Below are positions 23,022 to 35,000 of a stretch of DNA of 64,000 bases, piece after piece. This DNA comes from Eumeta japonica. Its lineage: Eukaryota > Arthropoda > Insecta > Lepidoptera > Psychidae. The DNA lies in contig BGZK01000186.1 of assembly GCA_005406025.1 (NCBI GenBank), forward strand, positions 1 to 64,000. The letters are read 5' to 3'. The position numbers and the translations under genes were made by a program. Below the pieces are notes generated by a model. The model made no database searches. It had not been told where the DNA came from and saw only the letters and a list, made by a program, of their open reading frames with translations. How positions within the stretch are numbered: position 1 is the stretch's first letter; each line of letters starts with the position of its first letter.

Positions 23022-26000
23022 CTGCAAAATAAGCATTGTAAATATTTATGTGTTTTAATTGTTGAATAAATATTTTCCATGATGAAATATGCGCGTTACA
23101 TTTCTATGTAACGCGCATTAATTTGTCTGTAATTTTTATTACAGATTAGTGCTGTTGATAAACGTCATTTGTATAGAAGTTGCTTATTTTATCATTAGCA
23201 ATGTCAAATAAAATATGGACGGATAATAAAATATTTTTTTAAATCAAAATAGATATATTCTCTTCATTTGGCAACCCTATATGCAGTAGTACGCGGAGCC
23301 GGCAGCGGCGAGAAGATGGTACAGTTTAAAGCGGTGGTTTGCGACTTAGGGTTGCTTGAAATACCTTTTCAAGTAAACGTTTTAAACCGTTTTTTTCAAA
23401 TGCTGTTTATCATATGAAATAAAGCTTGTTAATATTGAAAATTTAAAATTCAAATTCAAAAATATCTTTGTCATAAGTTATAAAATAACTTAAAATACTG
23501 TAACATCTCGAAATTAAAATGGGTATTTACTAGTAAATTTGAATTTCCCTCAAAGTGATATTTGACAACAGCTTCTGAACGAGATACTGTAGTGTTTTTC
23601 TGATGATCCATAATTCGTTTTGATTAAAAGTAAAATATTTCTTTCAGTTTTAACCCGATTCAGTTGATGGATCATAAAAAGAAATTTAAAAGCATCTGTT
23701 TTGAATATCTACTTGTCAATGTCATTCAATCGTTCATTAGATTGATCTTTTATCTGTCATGAGTGTCATATCTAACATCACTTTGAAATACAAAAAAACT
23801 GTAGGTATTCTTTTTCTGATTGGAAAAGCGTCAAGAAAGACATTGCGAAAACCAAATTACTCTAGGAAATAACCATTCAATCTTCTGTCTAATAAAGTGT
23901 TTATCGCGGGATTCTCCTAAGGAACGGGTAAGATATGATGTCATGTTCAGAGAAGTGATTTGTGAAATCTGTTATTCGGGTTATAATCGCTGGTTTTTGT
24001 GTGTATGGTGATTCTAGGATCCTTTTTTTTCACTCCTGCAAGAGTGGTTATCTGATTTCTGGATGCGCTAACGCCGGTTAAGAAGTGCACGGCGTTCCAT
24101 TTCTGAGGCCGCCTTAGCCCGCAATATTTTTGCTAAGACACATCTGCCTGCACTGCCTACTGTCGAGGTTTCATCACAGATGAAAGTCCAACAACAAATA
24201 TAGTTTGAAAGTGAACTCAATCCAATGTTGGAAATCTTTATCAGCTCTCCATGCAATGAGCTTGTTTCAAGTTTATATCATTTGTTTCTGAACATCATTA
24301 AGTTTGATTGTATGTATGTCTTTTCTCGACACATGTTAGGTGGTGCCCATTAATTACATTGTGATTATGTGTACAATGTATATCATGTTTCAATTGAAAA
24401 AAACAGGTAATTTAGACCTAAGTTGAATCCTATTATATGATAGAGGTCACATAAAAAAAACACTACACCCTGAACGTCAGGTTTCACTGAATATAAATAA
24501 AATATTTATTGTATATTATGCCTTTTATTTACTTATATTGATAAACTTTCTAATGATAAATACAGCGATACAATACGTCATATTTTTTTTGTGAATTTAC
24601 ACTTTACCGCTCGTTCGGAAGATAGTTTTCCCCCAAGAAGAACAAGCAAGAAACTTAAGGGTAATTATTATCTAATTTCATCATGCACAGGCAAAACAAA
24701 TACAAAGCCTTTGAAGAACAAAACAGCCCGGTAAGAAGCCAGGCTACTTGTACCCATGGATATTTGTTTTTTAACGCTGTTCAGTAGAACCAACTTTTAT
24801 AAATTATAATCAGACAACAGAGCGCTTTATTGGCCGCCGGATTTCTCAGTACAACATCTTGCCAAATCAAATTTATCGGATTATTTACCTAAAAAATCAA
24901 ACTGATACCGGAAAGACTTCCATATTTCAGAGAAATCGTCAAGATCTTGAAACAGCTATCAAAACGTCACCATTAAAGCGATTGTTATGTGCGCTCATCG
25001 TTCGCTTAGCTCACGCGTCCTGACAGAAAATATCTCGTATGCCTAATAGAGGTGTATATGTTTTTGTGATAAGTACCTAATTTATAGTTTTCGGAGATGG
25101 CATAATTGTATTTAAATCTATGAAATTTTAGTCAGTGTTTTATAAATTACTTGTGATTTTTTTTTATAAATTTTAGTCCCGTGTAAAACAATTTTACCAC
25201 ACACGTAATCTTTTTGCGAAACTGCATAAATACAAATGCTCAAATCGAAGCTTTTAAATATTGTATAAAATGATTCAGACAAAGTGTAATTAGGTAAATT
25301 GCATACCGTGTACTACGTAATGGATTGGATGCTCATGCGCAAGTGCACAGAAACATGTTAGATGCGAAAACATATCGAGTGCAAGTCCCTTAATTTTGGT
25401 CAGGATTTTTTTATAAATTCTTACCTCCGGGCTCTGTAGCAAAATGCAATACAGCAGAGGGCTTGCTCCAGCCGAAACTGTAATATATAAAAAAAATGCA
25501 ATATTTAATCAAAAGTAAATAAATAGCGAAACACTTAAAACCCTTTCTGTGTAATTAAAATATAGTAAGCTAACGAAATCGAAATTTTATTTAAGAAACA
25601 TTTTAATGAAGTGGTAACCGCTTATTTTAATCTTAGATTTTTTATTTTCTTACAAATTGCTCTACAGATATTTATGACGAAAGCGCTTCTTTATGAAAAT
25701 ACACTAATCAAAATACACTGGTCAAATATTGTATTAAAAATCGAAACAAAAAAAAAATAAAAAAGTAACACCTGATTTTATGTATTGAATGCATTTAGTA
25801 TAGCAACTATATAATAAATTATATAATAATACATTTACCTATTTCTGGAGGTGACCATAGCTTCGTAGACCGTCGAAGGTCTCAAACCTCTGACCGTATA
25901 CAGCGCGCTATGTATTGGGCCTGCAGTTAAGAGAGAAATGACCAGATGTGTGTTAGACTCGGAACTATTTTCTCTAAGAGTACTTTGGCAACCGAGCTTT

Positions 26001-29000
26001 GGTCGGCATCTGTCGATTTTCCCGGGGGAATATAACAATTTCTTCCCAAGGGAAAAGTTGATTATGTTCATTTCCAACAATAATTATTTAGGTACATAAT
26101 ATACGTACATCACGTAATATGTATAGTTTACCTGCATATTACGCTACATGACACTTTCACGTTAATAATATCACGTAGTGTCCACCTGCCTAATTTATGT
26201 CATCTGTGGTTAAAATTTCACATGAATGCCACTGGTATTTTTTTTTCATAATAATAATACATCTATCAGAAAAATATTGGTGCCAACGGTTGATTCTGAT
26301 GCTGATCCTTTCGGTTGATTCTGAATGGTGCCGGTGAAAGCGCATCGTCCCCTATGGGGCTCCGTACACCCCAGTCAGATAGATACTTTTATGATGGACT
26401 GACGCTCGTCTCAAAATCGGAATTTGATTATTTATCGATTCGAAATCGAATCATATAACATTATATATGTATCAAATAACATTTTTCGTCAAGTCCATTC
26501 AAAGAAAATAGGTTATCGTAAACGTACAAACATACAGAAGAAAAGTGATCCTATAAGGTTTATTATCCATAGCACGGAATCCTAAAGACACCTGCGAGAC
26601 AAACTGCCATACGTCCAATCGTTATGAAGCTTTCCATGTACTTGTTTCAATACGGAACCCTGTATACATAAAATTTTATCGTCGTCGGCCTCGGATCGCC
26701 TCGTGAAATATATGAGCGCAAGATTAATTAGTGTCCTTCGAATCTAAAGTGTTATTTTTGTGGTAGTACCATCGTTGACGTCGCCGGGCACCACCACCTT
26801 CCGCCATAGGTTGACGGGCTGTTCTGTAGCAACCGCATCGAGGTCCGACTGCGGGACGAGGCCTATGTAGGGCCGCAGCCACAGGTTGTACTCTGGAAGA
26901 GGAAACGAGGTTGTTAACTTCAGCCGCTTTAGTACGACGTTTGTGACTCGCGCGTGAACTGCTGCACGGTTCTGGATGAAATACGGCACACAGATATGAT
27001 GCGCTCCATGTTGACCCATATGATTTTTATTCAGGTAGTGTTTCGTCTCTGTGATAATTTGAGAGGAATAGAAATCGAGAAAGGGACTGGCATCAGAATC
27101 GATCGGGGCCGCGATACGAGTATAAAACCAGAGTCGGTATTATGATTGACAAAGAGGTCTTTCGGTAGAAATAAAGGAAATCGTTCAATGTCCGAGCGGG
27201 TAAAGCCCTTTCGTCTGTTGCGTTTTGAGGCTAAATGGTCAGTTGTTTTAGGCAGTCTTATTTGTGAAAGACGACTTCAACTATGGGAAGAAACTTACGC
27301 TGCCTATGAAATATTGAATTATTTGAAAGATTAAAAAAAAGATTATTTATAGAACTATTGTATTTACGTTCCGTAACACTCAATTGTGCCATATAAAACA
27401 TAGTTCCATATTCTTGAATTGATAAATGCTATACTATTCAGTTTTTTTTACTATTGAAAAATTAGAGACACATCCAATGTATTTTCTCATCATACAGTTA
27501 TCTTTTGACGAAGCGTAGATCACTTCATGCATATACATCGTAAAATAATATACCGTTATGTTCTCATATTATTTTTTTTTAAATTTCAAATAAAGAGTTA
27601 TTTTGATAACGTAACAGTTTTCTGTATACGGCAAATAAAGTTTAACAAATGTTTTATAATAATGAACATAAACACATCAAAACTATATAAATAATATATA
27701 AGTTAATGTAACAATATATTTCTTTATTCTTCTTTCTATTCATTGTATAAATAACATATGCTCTTTTGTACAACTAACGCCACCTCGCGTCAAAAAGCGA
27801 CATGATGAAAGACGAAGAATTAGCTAGTAGTGAGGAATCTGTAGAATGTTCCAGAAAACCATAAGTGGGAATGAGATATATGGGATAGATTTTATCATGC
27901 ATCTTTTCACAAATATTTATAATCTCTCCTTATAAAACAATTTTGCCAATAAAACTAGTCATTGAAGTAGCCGTCTCTGAGAAAAATAGCTTAAGACAAG
28001 TAGAAATGTCGTACTGACAGTCTTAGAACAGCTGACGCATAGGTACTGCGCCGCAGTGCGCTGCGCGGCCGACTACCCGATCGCGTTCGCGATTTCAGCT
28101 GGACGAGCATTTATTAGGGTTGTGTCTATATTATTTATATGTAAGTGTATTTTCAATGATATATTTTTGCAATACTTACCTTGGCAAAGTTGTTCTAAAT
28201 AAGAAGGAGATTATTAATATTTGTGAAAAGATGCATGATAAAATCCATTATGTATACACAACCGTTAAATATAAACACCGTGGGTAAGAAAAAGGCACAC
28301 ATAATGTCAAACAGACACAACCCCGAAGGAATTTTTATGCATAGTTCCATGCGAGTGGTTGCGCCCGACATTATAAATTAAGGCAGCGAGGCGAATGGAA
28401 GCATTCGCCGCCAACGAACATTTCAGAATATTTGGGTAGGCTGTGCCGCCGTGCGTCGTTAAAAATGACTCGGCCAGTAAGTAAAGTAATCTGGTTGACT
28501 AGTTAATATCGACTCGTTATGTTATCGGAGCATCCGACCGGCGCGCCCCTGATCTCAAGATGACTCGGTGTGGCAAGAGTGACCACGCCACGCGCCACCG
28601 TGCGCACGCTTTGGGAAGGAGCAACCGTGAAATTATCGTTCAGAGGTTCTGAGGGCCTTGAGCTAACGAGGGCCGAGCCCGGCGCCCGCTCGGACCAGCG
28701 TCCCCATCGTAAGGTACCGATCGTTAATTTCTGTTCTTGGATTCCCCGTGTGACGTCGCGTGTGTTTTAAACGTTGTGTTCGAAAAGAACCATTGTATAT
28801 ATAATCCTTAATTCTAATTGTTCTCTGTGTAAATCGGTATTCTTTGGTAGTTTTCTTTTTTATAAGTGTGTAAGCATAATTAACTGAGTTCAGATGATTG
28901 TGACACACGCCGAACCTAATGTCTAAGATGTTTCAGCTCTCGCTTAGCTAGGCCGGGACCAAACCCAGTACACGCATCTCGGCAATGTATCGAACGTCTT

Positions 29001-32000
29001 ACTCGAGCACTTAAAATCACACCGTTACATTGTATATTGGAATTGGAAGAATTCAGCCAGATAAAGCTCACCGATGACAGGAGCGTAGGAATCGACCTCC
29101 CACACCAGAGTGAAACTCGTGGCTGACGGCCTGTTGACGTTGTGGTCCACTTTGAAAGATGCCACGTTGGGGACACCTGGCGACGAAAAGAACTTCAAAA
29201 AAGATAGAGCGTGATGGTCGTTTTTCGTATAAAAAGCGACGAGTTTATTTAAAATATATTAATGTCAATAACATAAATAAAATACAAGTTCTTCGTTTGA
29301 GTAGAAACCGAAGTTTATGAATTTTGTACTGTCGTTATATACATGGAGTGATTTTATAAGAAGAACGTCATAACTATAATTTTTGTATTTATAATGTGTT
29401 ATGGATATTCACCGGTAAGTCTAAACGAGACGTCGGCCATGCCCAGCTTGTTCTCCGCTCTAAACGTGTAGTTGCCGAAGTCCCCGCGCTGCACGTGACG
29501 AAATATTAACTGGTGGATCTTGTCTTGTACTATCATTTTTATCCTATTAAAAAATAACTATATTTATGGTGTTTGAAGATATAAGGGCGATATGATATGA
29601 ATGCAAAAAACAAACATTGTTTAGTAAATACTTGATCGTTCATTTTGCTAAATATGTTAATAAAAATATAAAATATTTGTATTAAGAAGTTCTGGGAGAG
29701 TCTATTGAAAAAAAAATTAATGAGATATATGTGAGATTTAAAACAAAATAATAAATCTGAGGAAATCTATTGAAAGTAAACTTATTTAATGAAAAATAAA
29801 ATCACCTGTTCGTCTACATTAAGCGTCTTTTTTTTTTGCCGTTAGTTAATTATCAAACATTAAAGCTCGCTGTTATAATATATGGATATGACAAAGGACG
29901 AAAACGAGTCCAATTTCTATCGTAATTTTGTCTGTTATATTATAACTACTCTATTTACATGAGGCCAGTCCAGATCTATAATTGCAAAGAAAATTATAAT
30001 TGTTTCTTGTAATAATGAGATAGTGAGAAGAATCACCTGTCTCCAGTCCTCACGGGCCGCCCTTCCCTGTACCACGTGGTGCGGGCTGGTGGTATGGAGA
30101 ATTCTAATATGGCCGACAAACTGGCCCTTAGGCCTATCGCCGTGTGAACAAAGCTCTTTTCGGCGTAGACCACGGGCGCATCTGGAATGTACTACAAATT
30201 AAATAAAATCGGGAAGAGTTCGTCAATGAGGGGTCGCCAGAAAAACCTTTTTAATGTGTTCAAATTGGTGGCGTGTTAAAAAACCAGACTACCTTTCCAA
30301 AAATTATTAATAGAGAATATATAGGAAAAATTACATTCTATTACTAACACAAGTGACGCGGTGCTGTTCGTTTACATACTGTCTTATGTAAAATTATTCG
30401 AGAGGCTTCTTGAAACTAAAAGAATTACTGTTACCATCCGTTACAATCTTATTGTAACGCATTACAGAGTCTTCTGCAATCATGGTTTAACTATACAGGG
30501 ACTAGTTAACTTACACACTTAGAATTGTTGGAAATATGCATTTATGAACGTATTTCAAACAATTCTACACCTTCTTTGTACATTCAGTTACTTCTATGAC
30601 GGACCCTGTATCAGTACTTGGATGCTGGCCTTGACCAGATCCCCGACGCCGTTGCCGGCGACGCATTCGTAGGTGCCCGCCAGATGGCGGTGCTCCGCAG
30701 TGAAACGTATCCGTTGTCTATGCTCCAGCAACGCTATTGGTTCACCCTGAAAATATTATAAATTTAAAATAAACGTGTAACACATACACACAAATACACG
30801 CGAGCAGGTTTTTTATATTATTACATAATAGAAATATAAAAAACCGGCTAAGAGCATGTCGGACCATGCTCACTGTAGGGTTCCGAAGCCGTTATTGCAA
30901 AGAAATGCACTACAAATGAAAAACACTCCGTTATTAAACTTTTTTCCATTCCCGCACACAATAGGTATAAGCACTTTGGTCACCTATAACTAGAGAGGCA
31001 AGTAGGTATGTCAACTATTACTATTAAACTAGTGTAAACTAAGGTGCACCATTAAAAGAGCGTATCTTCATGACACGTCTTTTTATTGAGAAGCCAGTGT
31101 TTTGTCAATAACTCAAAAACGGTATATCAGATCATATTTAAAATAATGTTTGTTGAGAGTATTTACTAAGCGTTGCCTTTGTAATTTTTTTCATAATTTT
31201 TGGACATGCTGTTTAGAAAATAGAGGGGGAATATACAATTGCTGCAAATTTGGGAGCGATTATTTCCGAAATCATTCACGCAATCAGAAAAAAATGCTTA
31301 GAAACCTTAGTGTTTTTGAAAAAAATGTCGAAATATGTGCCACTCGATGATGTTTGTCGAATAATTTTTTTTCAGCTTTTGTTACTTATATGGAGTGCTC
31401 CCCTAGAAATATTTACTTTTATTATTTAACCACCAAACTAAGTAGCGGTTCATACAATTAATATACGTCTTCTAGTTTTTGAATAAAATGCTTGTGACAT
31501 ACGGACGGACGGACATGACGAAACTATAAGCTATATATATATATAAACTATGTAAACCCTAAAATAGGTAATTTAAAAAAAAACATGCTAACGTTCTTAC
31601 GCCAGTCCACCAGCGGGACCGGCACCCCCGTGACGTCACACCCGATGTCCACCAGCTGACCTTTTCTGACTTCGATATATCCGTCTTCCGGTATCGTCCT
31701 CACTGTGGGCGGAACTGTGGATTTTTTTTTTAATTTTATTTACTCAATAATATATTTTACATGAAAAAACCATGTTTTTGCGAAACTTATGAAAATCATG
31801 AATATTTTATGAAAGCACTAACACTGTACTTCTATCGAATGCGTTTGCTTGATTGGCCCCCAGGGTGCGGTGCGGACTACCTGTTAAAAACACAACACAA
31901 AATAACTTCTATACTACGGACTATGACAGACGTTTTTATTACACATAAATATTGTGTCAGTATTTAGAAAGTTAACATAAACATTGACCACAGTAAATTG

Positions 32001-35000
32001 AATATCAAAATCGCTTCTATTTGACATGGACTATGGTACAGTGGTTTAAACGCCTTCGAACTGGAAGGAGCGGACACAAATCTTCACTAACGGCGGATTG
32101 AGCTAACTGCTTTATTCCTAACTTAAGAAGCTCGCAGCACTCGCTTCGTGCCTCAGAGCACGTTAAGCCGCCGGTCGTGGATTTTGCTGTAGCGACAATA
32201 GACTTAAGTAAGTGTCACTGGCGAGAGCTCTTTTCGTCAAAAACCTAACTTAACATTTAATATCATTTAATTAGACCGCCGTTACATAAGCTATGTGTTG
32301 TATCTAATATGGTAGAATTTCATAATATAATTATCATTTTGTAATCGATTGTAAATAATACAGTGCCTCAGGCTTTTATCGATGTGATCCCTTTTTTATT
32401 TATAAACATACCTTATCCCATGGTTTTCCTACGTATCAAATATCGTAGGAATTATAAGCTGTGCCCGCGACGTCATCCGTGTGGCCTGTCTTGAACTTTA
32501 ACAAATCACTATTCATAAAGTAATTTTGTTCTATCGAATCGTTTGACATGAATTGTATTATTGCAAAGTTTTTACACATTTTTTAAAAAAGGTTACCTTT
32601 TTAAAAAATAAAACATACTACCAACTCCCTTGTATCATTTGAATAGGTAAAAATGAATACTTTTGCTTTTGTTTCTCTTTTTCCACCGTAAAAAGTATCC
32701 TGTAATAATAATAGGATTACCTACTGAAATATCTCCACACTAAATTTTATCAAACACATTCAAATAATTTTTGTGTAATGCATTTTTAGGCAGGCAAAAT
32801 TTCAAAAAAAAAAATGGTGTATTCAGAAGCTTCGCGTGCCTTATGGGACTCCGTATAAAAAATTGTTTGGGGGGCCCTTAAGAAGAGTAAAGATTTCTTA
32901 TAAAAGAAAAAAAAATTGCATAAAATTAAAAGAAATATTTATTCATTATAATTATCGATCTGTCACTTTTTCCAAATTTTTTACAAACAATTCAAATATA
33001 ATGGTTAACCATTAAAAAATGTAAAACTTCATTAAAAAATAAGTTTTGACCTTAATATTTTTATTCATACATTAAGTACTAAAGGGCTTTGTACGCCATC
33101 CTCATCGTTGCCATAGCAACCGGATTACATTAACATTCATTTTTTTTCATTCGCTGTCAAATAGATCATAGTACGTCTTTCATTTATTGCCAAAAGGTGC
33201 AAACTTCAACCTTATTTTATTAAGCACTTGAACGTGCTTTCTTAGTTCATGATTGCTGTTAGGGAATGCTGCCAACTTTGCCTTTTTTGACTTTTATCAT
33301 TTGTGAAATAAAAAAAAAAGGTTTTATTAATTTTTGCTTACGCACTTTGGGGGGCCCCGTATAATAGATACGGCGGTAGCTACGCCCCTTGGTGTATGGT
33401 ATTATAACATCAATGACTATTTACACATCTACTATAATTTTCAAAAAATATTAATGTACATTAAATATTTTTTGAAAATTTTAGTAGTTGAGTAAATTAG
33501 TAGTTTAGAAAAACGATATTATTGCAGTTTTCTTATAAGTATTGATATAGATATAAAGTACAAGTTATATTAAAAAAGTGTGTAAATATGTTTTGACGCT
33601 ACTCAAAGTTAACTCGTGGACATGTCTAAATCCACTACACATCCCTATTACGATAAACGTTTTAAACTTCTATGACATCTAGCCTCGTTGAGCAAACTAG
33701 TTGTTGAAACAAATTGATTAATTGCGCGTAATTGTTCTTGCATTCGTGTAGCGGATATAGCGGGCTTGTTCGCTAGTGATGTGCCCGATCGCCGATCGGA
33801 AAAGTATTATTTGTTATAACAGCAAGTGACCACAGACCAATGACGTTGCAATTCTTTTTAAAATTCTAAACTGTATATTTAGACAAAAACACACAGGAGA
33901 TGAAAGTCGGAAATTCTCGACCAGTTAACGAAATAAGTGTCATGTTGCTCTGAACAGTGAATTGATTCTGAATATTGCAAAGGGGCCACTACTACTACAT
34001 TAATTCAACCATACAATTAAAGACGTAAAGGAAGCTTTCATACATTTATATCAAATATTTAAAAAAGCTTTAATGCATCGGTTTGTGAACGCACAACAAA
34101 AGCAAAATTTCCTATTCATTTTTATGCAAGACGTTTCACGATCGTATGGAGCTCCGGCCTGCGCCTTCTAGATGACTAATTTAAAAACGCCATTAATAAA
34201 TTAGTGTTTTGACTATAATTTTGGCGTATTTTAGCTTTACTATTTTTGTACAAAGCTATAGAACACATAATTATAGGCAATACTTGATTTAAAAAATTAA
34301 TAAAATTAGTGTCAATGACATTTACGGGCGAGTATGTCCTGCAGACGAAGGGACAGAATTATATGAGCGAAAATGAAGGCAGCAGTGCATTCCTTTTCTT
34401 TGTATGACTTCATCCCTTTCCATATATCGGACACAGTCGTCCGTCAACGTGGGCTTTATATTGGTTAAATCATATTAATGTTTCAAGGAACTTTCGAAAA
34501 TTGTAATTATAAAATTCAGCATATACTGTACAAAACCACAAAAAAGGGATATATAAAAAATCGTGTTCATAAGTATTTACATATTTTTAACTTATAAACT
34601 ATTTTAATGAGGTTTCTTTTTATTTTGTTATTAAGTTCTCTATATTATTCTATTAATTTGTAATTGATAGTTACAACTTTCACAACGACATTATTAAGTA
34701 ATGTTCTGGTATAAAAAAAGGAACTTCAAAAAATCCATTTTTATTATTTTTCCTGTAATCTATAGATTTTTGACGTGACAACGTCTTATAAATTGGTTTG
34801 CCGGGTGACACTTCAAGAAACTGCGTTACGCTCCGCTCAGGTTATGCGCTCACAATGAGAGCGAGTGAGAGGCACGCGTCCCTTCCACTCGGGCATGGTT
34901 AGCCCGCCTAAGAGCGAGAGAGACAGACATAAAAAGTGAAAGGCACGCGTCCCTTCCACTCAGATAGGAACAAGTTAAGTTGTAGTAAACGCTGTTTCAT

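Larger units (their letters stand above)
26893..29071 (-). other. wrapper intron 8
   Basis: 2.2 kb. Holds a foldback element (27886-28325) and a GC-rich island (28380-28760). The short frames in it show no family resemblance. Confidence 0.7.

Noticed and set aside
32430..32750. Candidate donors GTATGT and GTAATC for the missing wrapper exon 3
   Set aside because: Phase 1 at these donors gives a stop codon or an exon of about 19 bases without resemblance; 31823-31880 fits phase and homology exactly.
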